A stretch of 6,391 nt of DNA from Chloroflexota bacterium (lineage in GTDB: Bacteria; Chloroflexota; UBA5177; JANWHV01). The notes under the pieces are model-generated. The model had not been told where the DNA came from. It ran no database searches and saw only the letters and a list, made by a program, of their open reading frames with translations. Position numbers and translations under genes: made by a program. Every line of letters begins with the position of its first letter. The stretch's first letter is position 1. Shown here piece after piece: positions 1 to 4,804 of the stretch. Location of the stretch: assembly GCA_025450255.1 (NCBI GenBank), contig JANWHV010000118.1:1-6391 (forward strand), given 5' to 3'.

Positions 1-468
1 CACCGCGGTGCGTCCGTTGATGCGCCCATAACGCACGCCGCACTCCACTGCCAACTCGACCGGTATGCCGCGGCTGGACACGTACAGGGCGCCGGGCGTG
101 CGCGTCAGATTTTGGAATGTGGCATAGCGATCGGCTGCCTCGGCCACATTCATCCGCCGCTCGTCGACTGGGGGTGGAGGCGGCTCGACGGCCGGCGGGC
201 GCGTCGCCTGCTTCTGGATCTGTTCTCGTTGCGACGTCGCTTCCGGCGGCGGTTTGTATTGAAGGAGGAGCCCGCCCGCCCCGCAGGTGTCGCAATGCCA
301 CACGCCGGTACGGATCTCGACGCTCAAAGTACGGAGATTCGGCGGTTGCTCGCGGGACGTGCAGGCAGGCAAAGGGCAGAGATAGCGCGTGTGACGTCCG
401 GAACGTTGTGGGCGCGGATCATTGCGCTCCAACGTATCTAGAGTAAGCCAGGGGCGGCTGCTGTCCAT
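1..468 (-). CDS. Primase-like protein with CHC2-type zinc ribbon (N-terminal part, runs off left edge)
   Basis: I read this gene directly from the minus strand; 156 codons stay open from ATG 468 to base 1. Residues 29-71 look like the DnaG/CHC2 zinc ribbon: CPLPAC (Cys31, Cys36), then LRTLSVEIRTGVWHCDTCGAGG (split as LRTLSVEIRTG and VWHCDTCGAGG) with Cys59 and Cys62. DnaG zinc domains share the pattern of a 'SLSV' strand, 'G.W.C..CG..G' and two Cys pairs. A Pro/Gln-rich linker (about 73-101) follows, then residues 126-153 (ALYVSSRGIPVELA, then YGRINGR), which resemble the 'YL..RGI....' entry to the catalytic core of phage or plasmid primases. The Toprim domain would lie left of the window. 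The ATG is the first start after an in-frame TGA; upstream GGAAAG is a weak, distant ribosome site. It could instead be another Toprim/helicase-primase protein. The family call is firm only for the zinc ribbon. Confidence 0.7.
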   Translation of the reverse strand, partial: MDSSRPWLTLDTLERNDPRPQRSGRHTRYLCPLPACTSREQPPNLRTLSVEIRTGVWHCDTCGAGGLLLQYKPPPEATSQREQIQKQATRPPAVEPPPPPVDERRMNVAEAADRYATFQNLTRTPGALYVSSRGIPVELAVECGVRYGRINGRTAV

Positions 469-528
469 CGCTATAACCAGTCTTTCCAGGTCCCCATGGT
501 GCGTGTAGCTCCGTCACCTCGGCGCTCT

Positions 529-551
529 CAGGCGAGCTATGCGCTTGCCTG
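529..551. repeat. Short hairpin near the start of the primase-like gene
   Basis: CAGGCGAGC (529-537) pairs with GCTTGCCTG (543-551) as nine base pairs, one a G-T wobble on the plus-strand reading, around the loop TATGC. It would lie in the 5' leader of the minus-strand primase-like mRNA. No U-run follows on either strand, so it is not a standard terminator. A hairpin of this size can occur by chance. Confidence 0.3.
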
Positions 552-597
552 GATCCTCATTATCGCGCTGGTCCCGTCTCGCCGCTCTGCCATGTAT

Positions 598-626
598 ACA
601 ATGAAGGGCTGAAACCGTGAAGTCAA
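598..626 (-). promoter_or_regulatory. Weak promoter candidate for the primase-like gene
   Basis: Read on the minus strand, TTGACT (plus 621-626) matches the -35 consensus at five of six bases. Seventeen bases later comes CATTGT (plus 598-603), a poor -10. A better -10-like TATACA (plus 593-598) is 22 bases from the -35, which is too far. The direction and distance suit the gene starting at 468, but the match is marginal. Confidence 0.25.
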
Positions 627-690
627 ACATAACATGCTCAGATTGCCGTTTCTCGCGTGAGAACGGCGGCCGTCCAGAGTGACGACGCGG

Positions 691-720
691 AATCTTACGG
701 CAATCTTACACGAATCTTAC
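691..720. promoter_or_regulatory. Three AATCTTAC direct repeats with 11-base period (candidate response-regulator site)
   Basis: AATCTTAC occurs exactly at 691-698, 702-709 and 713-720, separated by GGC and ACG, so each repeat starts 11 bases after the last. Tandem direct repeats about one helical turn apart are the usual binding pattern of OmpR/PhoB-family winged-helix response regulators, which bind head to tail on one DNA face. The sequence itself is not one I can assign to a named regulator. It lies 223 bases upstream of the primase-like start and about 490 upstream of the secreted-repeat start, so the target gene is unclear. Confidence 0.55.
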
Positions 721-922
721 GAAGTTTGCCTGGAGGATCACGCGGAGGTTGAGCGGACTGCCCAGATCCGTCTCCGCGGGGAAAAATCGTGAGTGGATGC
801 TGCCCGTTCAACCGTCATGAGCAGGTAGCACGCGCTGACCGAACGGCCTGGCTATGTAGTAGGACCCAGCCATTCGTAATGAAAGCGGTAAGCCGCCGAG
901 ATAGCGCGGCACGCGCGCCCAG

Positions 923-985
923 GCCGCGCAAGCTTCATCAAACCAGCACCCGCGGCGGCCGCTGTCTTGATGAAGCTTGCGCGGC
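923..985. repeat. Perfect 19-bp inverted repeat with 25-base loop
   Basis: GCCGCGCAAGCTTCATCAA at 923-941 is exactly reverse-complementary to 967-985. The loop 942-966 adds an inner four-pair stem (CAGC 944-947 with GCTG 961-964) after a two-by-two internal mismatch, so the element can fold into one long hairpin on either strand. No U-run flanks it on either side, so it is not a canonical intrinsic terminator. It may be a structured leader of the downstream gene, a protein-binding palindrome, or a small mobile or REP-like hairpin. The repeat itself is certain; the role is unknown. Confidence 0.85.
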
Positions 986-1210
986 TACTTCGATCGCGGA
1001 AAACCGATTCCATTGAACCCTCAAGTGTCGGCATGCGAGTCCCGCGACCAAACGCGCGGGTCTGGAGGTAGTACGTTCAGGGATCGTAAGTAGTTCATCG
1101 CCACGGACAGGCATGTGAAACCTCCCGCGTAGTGATCTCTATGGGACGAACGGTATCGGCGCCCAGGGAGGGTGCTGAACAATCATCTCGAGCAAATGAG
1201 AATGGATGCC

Positions 1211-2914
1211 ATGAATAGATTCAAGCAGGTGCAATTGACGGCCATCCTTTGCGCGCTCCTCGTCTTCACCTCGGTGGCGGTATCCACCAACATGCCGGCG
1301 GATGCCGGCGCGCGTGCCGCGGCGTCCGCCCTTGTGAAGGGAGCGCAAATCCCGGTACTGGTCACGACGCAAGGACTCACCCTCTACATGTACACGGCGG
1401 ACAAGAAGAACCAGAGTACCTGCACGGGCGAATGCGCCAAGTTCTGGCCGCCGCTCGCCCTTGCGTCCGGCGCGAAAACGGCATCAAGCGTGGCCGGCAT
1501 TCAGGGCACGTTCGCCGTGGCGAAAAGCACCGGCGGCAGTAGACAAGTAACCTTCAACGGATCGCCGCTCTATACGTTTGCCAAGGACAAGAAGCCGGGT
1601 GATATGAACGGCGAGGGGATAGGCGGCGTCTGGTGGGCCGTCACCGTTCCCGGCGGCCACGCGGCGGCGAACGTGGCCGCCGCGCCTCCGGTAAAGCTTG
1701 CGATGGCCGATATGCTGGTAACGGCACGTGGGCTGACCCTCTATACGTTCACGCAAGACAAGAAAAACCAAAGCACCTGCACGGGCCAATGCGCCAAGTT
1801 CTGGCCGCCGTTGCTCGCCGGTTCCGGCAACACGGCGCCGACCGCCGTGGCCGGTTTTAGCGGCGCGTTTGGTCTGGCTGCTCAGGCTGGGGGCAAGCAG
1901 ATCACCTACAATGGGTCGCCGCTCTATACCTTTGTCAAGGACAAGAAACCCGGCGATGTGTTCGGCCAGGGCGCCGGCGGCACATGGTGGATGGTCCTCG
2001 CGCCGGCCGGCAGCGCCACGGCGTCGCTCGTCAAAACGTCGGCTGCCCAGATACTGGTTACGGCGGGCGGCATGACGCTCTACCTGTTCACAGCCGACAA
2101 GAAGAATCAGAACACCTGCACGGGTGATTGCGCCAAATTCTGGCCGCCGCTGGTGTTGGCATCGGGGACGGAAGCGCCGGCGAATACCGCCGCATTTGGC
2201 GGCGTGTTCGGGACGGCGCCGCTGGCCGATGGCAGTATGCAACTGACCTTTGATGGAGCACCGCTGTACACCTTCGCGAATGACAAAAAGCCGGGCGACA
2301 TCAATGGTCAGGGAGTCGCGGGCACCTGGTGGACGGTGGTGGTGCCAGGCACGCAAGGCGCCGGCGTCAGCCATGCCCTATCAGAGGTGAAGACCGCCAC
2401 GATTCAGATTATGGTAACGGCTCAGGGCATGACGCTCTATGTGCTCTCGACTGACAAGAAGAACCAGAGCACCTGCACGGGGGCGTGCGCCAAATTCTGG
2501 CCGCCGCTCCTGCTGGTCCGCGGAGCAAAGGCGCCGGCCACCATCAAGGGCATCAGTGGCGTGTTTGGCGTGGCGCCGCTTGCCGGCGGCAACAAGCAGC
2601 TTACCTACGCTGGGGCGCCGCTCTATACCTTTGTCAAGGACAAGAAACCGGGCGATATGAATGGTCAAGGAGTCGCGGGTACCTGGTGGATAGCGGCGCC
2701 CGCCGGCCAGACCAGCAGCGCGGCCGGCGCGCAGCCGCTGGCGTCCACCTCGACAGCCACGACCATACCAACCGCAACCGCGACGGCCGCGCCAACCTCC
2801 ACCGCGCCGGCCGCCGCGACCGCTTCGGCGACTTCAGTGCCCGCGCCGCCGACAGCCACGTCGACGCCGGTACAAATGGCGCCGCCTACGTCGACGCCCT
2901 ACCCGGGTTACTAG
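1211..2914 (+). CDS. Secreted four-module repeat protein (PF03640/COG4315-like), Thr/Ala/Pro-rich tail
   Basis: From ATG 1211 the protein has 567 residues. A Sec signal peptide (MNRFK, hydrophobic stretch about 8-25) ends near AGA at 32-34; there is no lipobox. Four modules follow at about 49-145, 168-265, 281-378 and 400-496. Each has a first half-repeat (LYxFTxDKKNQSTCTG, then CAKFWPP) and a second (PLYTFxKDKKPGD, then a Trp pair). These are the Yx(F/W/Y)xxD motifs of the 'secreted repeat of unknown function' family. Cys pairs are 71/75, 190/194, 303/307 and 422/426. In module 4 the first motif reads YVLSTD, losing the aromatic. Residues 498-567 are a Thr/Ala/Pro/Ser tail with no sorting motif. 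The frame is open from GTG 1172, but GGGAGG abuts that codon with no spacing and the extension would add acidic residues before the signal; ATG 1196 and 1202 are also possible. The molecular function is unknown. It is probably extracellular or wall-associated. Confidence 0.9.
   Translation: MNRFKQVQLTAILCALLVFTSVAVSTNMPADAGARAAASALVKGAQIPVLVTTQGLTLYMYTADKKNQSTCTGECAKFWPPLALASGAKTASSVAGIQGTFAVAKSTGGSRQVTFNGSPLYTFAKDKKPGDMNGEGIGGVWWAVTVPGGHAAANVAAAPPVKLAMADMLVTARGLTLYTFTQDKKNQSTCTGQCAKFWPPLLAGSGNTAPTAVAGFSGAFGLAAQAGGKQITYNGSPLYTFVKDKKPGDVFGQGAGGTWWMVLAPAGSATASLVKTSAAQILVTAGGMTLYLFTADKKNQNTCTGDCAKFWPPLVLASGTEAPANTAAFGGVFGTAPLADGSMQLTFDGAPLYTFANDKKPGDINGQGVAGTWWTVVVPGTQGAGVSHALSEVKTATIQIMVTAQGMTLYVLSTDKKNQSTCTGACAKFWPPLLLVRGAKAPATIKGISGVFGVAPLAGGNKQLTYAGAPLYTFVKDKKPGDMNGQGVAGTWWIAAPAGQTSSAAGAQPLASTSTATTIPTATATAAPTSTAPAAATASATSVPAPPTATSTPVQMAPPTSTPYPGY
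1355..2698 (+). repeat. Four tandem intragenic modules of about 97 codons
   Basis: The modules occupy roughly 1355-1645, 1712-2005, 2051-2344 and 2408-2698. The equivalent first Cys codons are 357, 339 and 357 bases apart. Near-identical DNA stretches recur, for example around the DKKNQSTCTG and FWPP codons and around LYTFVKDKKPGD. Spacers between modules are 16-22 residues and vary in sequence. The pattern indicates amplification of an ancestral module followed by divergence; each module is itself an internal duplication of the Yx(F/W/Y)xxD half-repeat. Confidence 0.85.
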
Positions 2915-2932
2915 CTCGTCACGTATCCAGGA

Positions 2933-2971
2933 AGGAAAAGCCGGCAGCTACGACCGCTGCCGGCTTTTCCT
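2933..2971. terminator. Strong bidirectional intrinsic terminator
   Basis: Bases 2933-2948 are exactly reverse-complementary to 2956-2971, giving 16 pairs with a seven-base loop (TACGACC). A GC core (GCCGGCAGC) is flanked by AAAA on the left and TTTT on the right, so either strand presents a GC stem followed by a U-run. It begins 19 bases after the stop of the secreted-repeat gene and closes its transcript. The symmetry suits convergent genes, in line with the regulator remnant on the other side. Confidence 0.9.
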
Positions 2972-3180
2972 GGGCGACGGCATGTCCCCGATCCGCCGTT
3001 CATACCGCACGATGTTCGGCAGGCGAACGTGGCGCTCCGCATGCCGCGGGCGGTCAAGCAGCCGCGTAGCCGCGATGTTACCCAGCGCGGTATCCGATCG
3101 ATGGGGGTGACGGCGTTTGATTTGACACGCCGCCGGAGGCTGTCGTATCGTTGCACCATTATCCGCCTCGACCGCCCGAT
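2948..3180 (-). pseudogene. Possible decayed LacI/GalR-family regulator, C-terminal end
   Basis: On the minus strand two frames carry, in the right order, pieces resembling the end of LacI-family effector domains. First comes IMVQRYDSL (codons from 3162 down), like 'I.VVGYDS', then VTPIDRIPR (to about 3085), like 'LTTIDIPR'. After a frame change at 3085-3090 come LGNIAATRLLDR and RHVRLPNIVRYERR, like 'LGR.AA.LLL.R.......RVVLPT.LV.RES'. The expected residues between 'P' and 'LG' are missing, in keeping with a deletion of about seven bases. No DNA-binding or N-terminal portion is seen upstream, and the tail reads on into the terminator hairpin to a stop at 2948. Position beside a sugar-type importer and the shared bidirectional terminator suit a lost local repressor. 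The similarity is by eye and could be chance. Confidence 0.4.
3122..3151 (+). promoter_or_regulatory. Candidate sigma70-type promoter of the transporter operon
   Basis: A perfect TTGACA (3122-3127) is followed after 18 bases by TATCGT (3146-3151), which matches the -10 consensus at four of six positions. Transcription from about 3158 would give a leader of roughly 230 bases before the binding-protein start at 3386, containing the hairpin at 3189-3228 and the operator-like site at 3265-3278. It is the best promoter-like pair upstream of the operon. Confidence 0.45.
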
Positions 3181-3188
3181 CGTTTCGC

Positions 3189-3228
3189 GGGCACCCCAAA
3201 ATTCCCGGAGAAGTCTCCGGTGTCGCCC
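3189..3228 (+). promoter_or_regulatory. Structured element in the operon leader
   Basis: CCGGAG (3205-3210) and CTCCGG (3215-3220) form a six-pair stem with an AAGT loop. An outer helix, GGGC (3189-3192) with GCCC (3225-3228), can enclose it across an asymmetric internal loop. I do not recognise a riboswitch class and see no U-run behind it. Confidence 0.3.
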
Positions 3229-3264
3229 AGCCTGAATCCGCGCATGCAGGGTAGAGGAGCTGCA

Positions 3265-3278
3265 GGGAAACGATTTCA
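3265..3278 (+). promoter_or_regulatory. LacI-family-like operator upstream of the binding-protein gene
   Basis: GGGAAACGATTTCA fits the general LacI/CcpA-type operator pattern TGNAANCGNTTNCA at nine of ten fixed positions, with the central CG and the flanking AA/TT in place; only the first T is G. It lies about 110 bases before the transporter's first gene and downstream of the promoter candidate, where a bound repressor could block elongation. LacI-family repressors are the usual local regulators of CUT1 importers. Confidence 0.4.
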
Positions 3279-3365
3279 GACCTCGGCGGCGCGGCATCGC
3301 CGGCAACGGTATTCCCGGGGGCGCCACGGAACGGTTTTGCGCGCGATTGCGCGGCTCGGTTAGTC

Positions 3366-3373
3366 AAGGGAGG
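3366..3373 (+). promoter_or_regulatory. Ribosome binding site that decides the binding-protein start
   Basis: AAGGGAGG is a strong Shine-Dalgarno sequence, 12 bases before ATG 3386. The same frame also opens at TTG 3347 and TTG 3374, but 3347 lies upstream of the site and 3374 abuts it. Only ATG 3386 puts a classical signal peptide at the N-terminus. Confidence 0.75.
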
Positions 3374-3385
3374 TTGGTCAAAGCC

Positions 3386-4726
3386 ATGAGTCTTACGCGT
3401 CTCTCGCGGCTCGCACTCATACCGGCGCTTCTGGTCGGATCGGTGGGCGCGGCCTCAGCCCATCATGGATTGGCTGACTCCACGCAGCTTCAGGTGTATT
3501 TCGAGGGCACGGCCGGCGCGTTCGCCGGGCAACCGCCCGCCGACCGGCAAATCGTGGCGGACTTCACGCACGATACGGGCCAGGCGGCCAAGGCCGTGCC
3601 AGGGCAGGATCCGGTGAAGATCCTTGCCTCGATCCAGGCCGGGAGCCCGCCGGATCTGGTAATGCTCGGGTATGTGCGGCCTGCCTGGCTGCAGCAAGGC
3701 GCCGTGTTGCCGCTCGACAGCTACATGAAGGCCAGCCACTTTGACCTCGGCAAGTTCACCGACACCGCCTGGAATCAAGGCCACCTGAACGGCCACTACT
3801 ACACCATGACCTCGGAGCAAGACGCGTTGGTGGTGCTATTCAACAAATCCTTGTTCCGCGCCGCGGGCCTCGATCCCAACAAGCCGCCGCAAACACTGTC
3901 GCAGCTCCTGGCATATGCCAAGAAGCTCACCCTCTATAACTCCGACGGCAGCATCAAGCAGCTTGGCTTGATGCCGAACGGCAGCATCAATGGCGGCGGC
4001 GCCGATTACTTCCAGCTTTGGGGTAACATTTTCGGCGGCACGTGGTATGACGACGCCCATAAGAAAATCACCGCGAACGACCCCCACAACATACTGGGCC
4101 TGACCTGGCTCACCAATTACTGGAAGCAATACGATCCTTCGAAGCTCGATCGCTTTGAATCCGGCTTCGGCACCTACCTTGGTCCGACCGATCCGTTTGT
4201 CCAGGGTAAGATCGCCATGCTGGTCGATGGCGACTGGTGGCCGACTGATTTGCCGAAGGGCGGTAAGATCACCCTTAACGATCTGGGCGGTTTCTACATC
4301 CCGTACCCGGACGGACATCCGGAGCTTGCCCACACATCCGCGGTGTTCGGCGACGTGATGCTGATCCCCAAGGGCTCGAAGCACCCCGATCTCGCCTGGA
4401 AGTTCATCAATTGGTACATGAACAGCGAGAAGGAACAGCTAAACCTGCCCGCTACCCTCACCGGCTATCCGCTGCTGAAGTCCGCGCTGGCCAAGCCGCT
4501 CACCGGCACGTTCGGTAGTAACGCCCTGGTGCGCTACTTCGAGCAGGTACTGCTGCACGTTCATGGCGAGGCGAACCCCCTGGTTATGCCGATTACCGCG
4601 AAATACCTGACGAACCTGGATTACGACGGCAAGCGCGCCATACACGGCCAGGAGTCGCCCGCCGACGCCCTGAACCATGTGCAGCGCATCACGCAGCCCC
4701 AGCTCGACCAGGCTCTCCAGCAATAA
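3386..4726 (+). CDS. Extracellular solute-binding protein, family 1 (CUT1 carbohydrate ABC importer)
   Basis: The 446-residue protein has the usual length for family 1 binding proteins. Residues 1-25 form a Sec signal peptide (MSLTRLSRLA, hydrophobic core, cleavage after ASA). Family landmarks follow in order: LQVYFEG strand (35-41), DRQIVADFTHDTG (53-65), SPPDLVMLGYV (87-97), the 'LFNKSLFRAAGL' segment (151-162) with its following TLSQLLAYAKKL helix, FVQGKIAMLVDGDWW (271-285), and DVMLIPKGSKHPDLAWKFI (323-341). It should bind a solute outside the membrane and hand it to the two permeases downstream. Aromatic residues (Trp220, Trp284, Trp285, Tyr304) could line a sugar site, but the ligand cannot be told from sequence. 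No cysteine lies at the end of the signal peptide, so the lipid anchor common in monoderm binding proteins is absent. It is the first gene of the operon, with a strong ribosome site. Confidence 0.93.
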   Translation: MSLTRLSRLALIPALLVGSVGAASAHHGLADSTQLQVYFEGTAGAFAGQPPADRQIVADFTHDTGQAAKAVPGQDPVKILASIQAGSPPDLVMLGYVRPAWLQQGAVLPLDSYMKASHFDLGKFTDTAWNQGHLNGHYYTMTSEQDALVVLFNKSLFRAAGLDPNKPPQTLSQLLAYAKKLTLYNSDGSIKQLGLMPNGSINGGGADYFQLWGNIFGGTWYDDAHKKITANDPHNILGLTWLTNYWKQYDPSKLDRFESGFGTYLGPTDPFVQGKIAMLVDGDWWPTDLPKGGKITLNDLGGFYIPYPDGHPELAHTSAVFGDVMLIPKGSKHPDLAWKFINWYMNSEKEQLNLPATLTGYPLLKSALAKPLTGTFGSNALVRYFEQVLLHVHGEANPLVMPITAKYLTNLDYDGKRAIHGQESPADALNHVQRITQPQLDQALQQ

Positions 4727-4732
4727 GTAGGA

Positions 4733-4770
4733 GGCAATGACGGATGGCGCGAATGCCATCCGTCATTGCC
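4733..4770 (+). repeat. Intercistronic 16-bp hairpin overlapping a strong Shine-Dalgarno
   Basis: GGCAATGACGGATGGC (4733-4748) is exactly reverse-complementary to 4755-4770 around the loop GCGAAT. It starts six bases after the binding-protein stop and 34 bases before the permease GTG. No U-run follows, so complete termination is unlikely. Stable hairpins here, as in malE-malF-type operons, usually protect the upstream mRNA or attenuate readthrough so that binding protein exceeds permease. AGGAGG at 4729-4734 runs into the stem base, and ATG codons at 4737, 4744 and 4753 are all out of frame with the permease. Confidence 0.85.
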
Positions 4771-4804
4771 GGTGTGCCTCTAGTTCACCACAGGTACGTC
4801 TATC

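Larger units (their letters stand above)
469..1210. other. Long intergenic region between divergent genes
   Basis: No reading frame here looks like a protein. The region separates the minus-strand primase-like gene from the plus-strand secreted-repeat gene. It contains a small hairpin at 529-551, a weak minus-strand promoter candidate, an imperfect hairpin at 645-667 (GCCGTT, bulged T, CTC / GAGAACGGC), the AATCTTAC triplet at 691-720 and the perfect inverted repeat at 923-985. The nonamer AGATTGCCG at 640-648 recurs inverted at 698-706, inside the first part of the triplet. A six-base stem, CCCGCG (1041-1046) with CGCGGG (1055-1060), lies further right. I found no convincing plus-strand promoter for the secreted-repeat gene. 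Confidence 0.6.

Noticed and set aside
112..446. Two plus-strand frames of 109 codons overlapping the left-edge gene
   Set aside because: Both are Arg-rich and unrecognisable, while the opposite strand encodes a zinc-ribbon motif.
691..720. CRISPR array
   Set aside because: Repeats are eight bases with three-base spacers, far too short for CRISPR; the 11-base period fits a protein-binding site.
789..1016. Plus-strand 75-codon frame from GTG
   Set aside because: It has no family resemblance, crosses the inverted repeat and has a composition like random GC-rich DNA.
852..1034. Minus-strand 60-codon frame containing SRASFIKTAAAAGAGL, resembling a Tat signal peptide
   Set aside because: The segment is formed by the two arms and loop of the 923-985 inverted repeat, lacks the twin arginine, has no ribosome site and is followed by no recognisable protein.
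1484..2374. Minus-strand 296-codon frame opposite the secreted-repeat gene
   Set aside because: It is an antisense shadow of a repetitive GC-rich gene: Arg/His/Gly-rich, repeating in step with the modules, with no domain of its own.
2911..3367. Two minus-strand frames of about 138 codons as intact genes
   Set aside because: Neither frame alone forms a recognisable protein. Only short pieces split between the two resemble LacI, so I describe a possible pseudogene instead.
3347..3385. N-terminal extension of the binding protein from TTG 3347
   Set aside because: It would start upstream of the strong AAGGGAGG site and bury the signal peptide behind 13 extra residues.
3836..4384. Minus-strand 182-codon frame opposite the binding protein
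   Set aside because: It is an antisense shadow of a clearly conserved gene.
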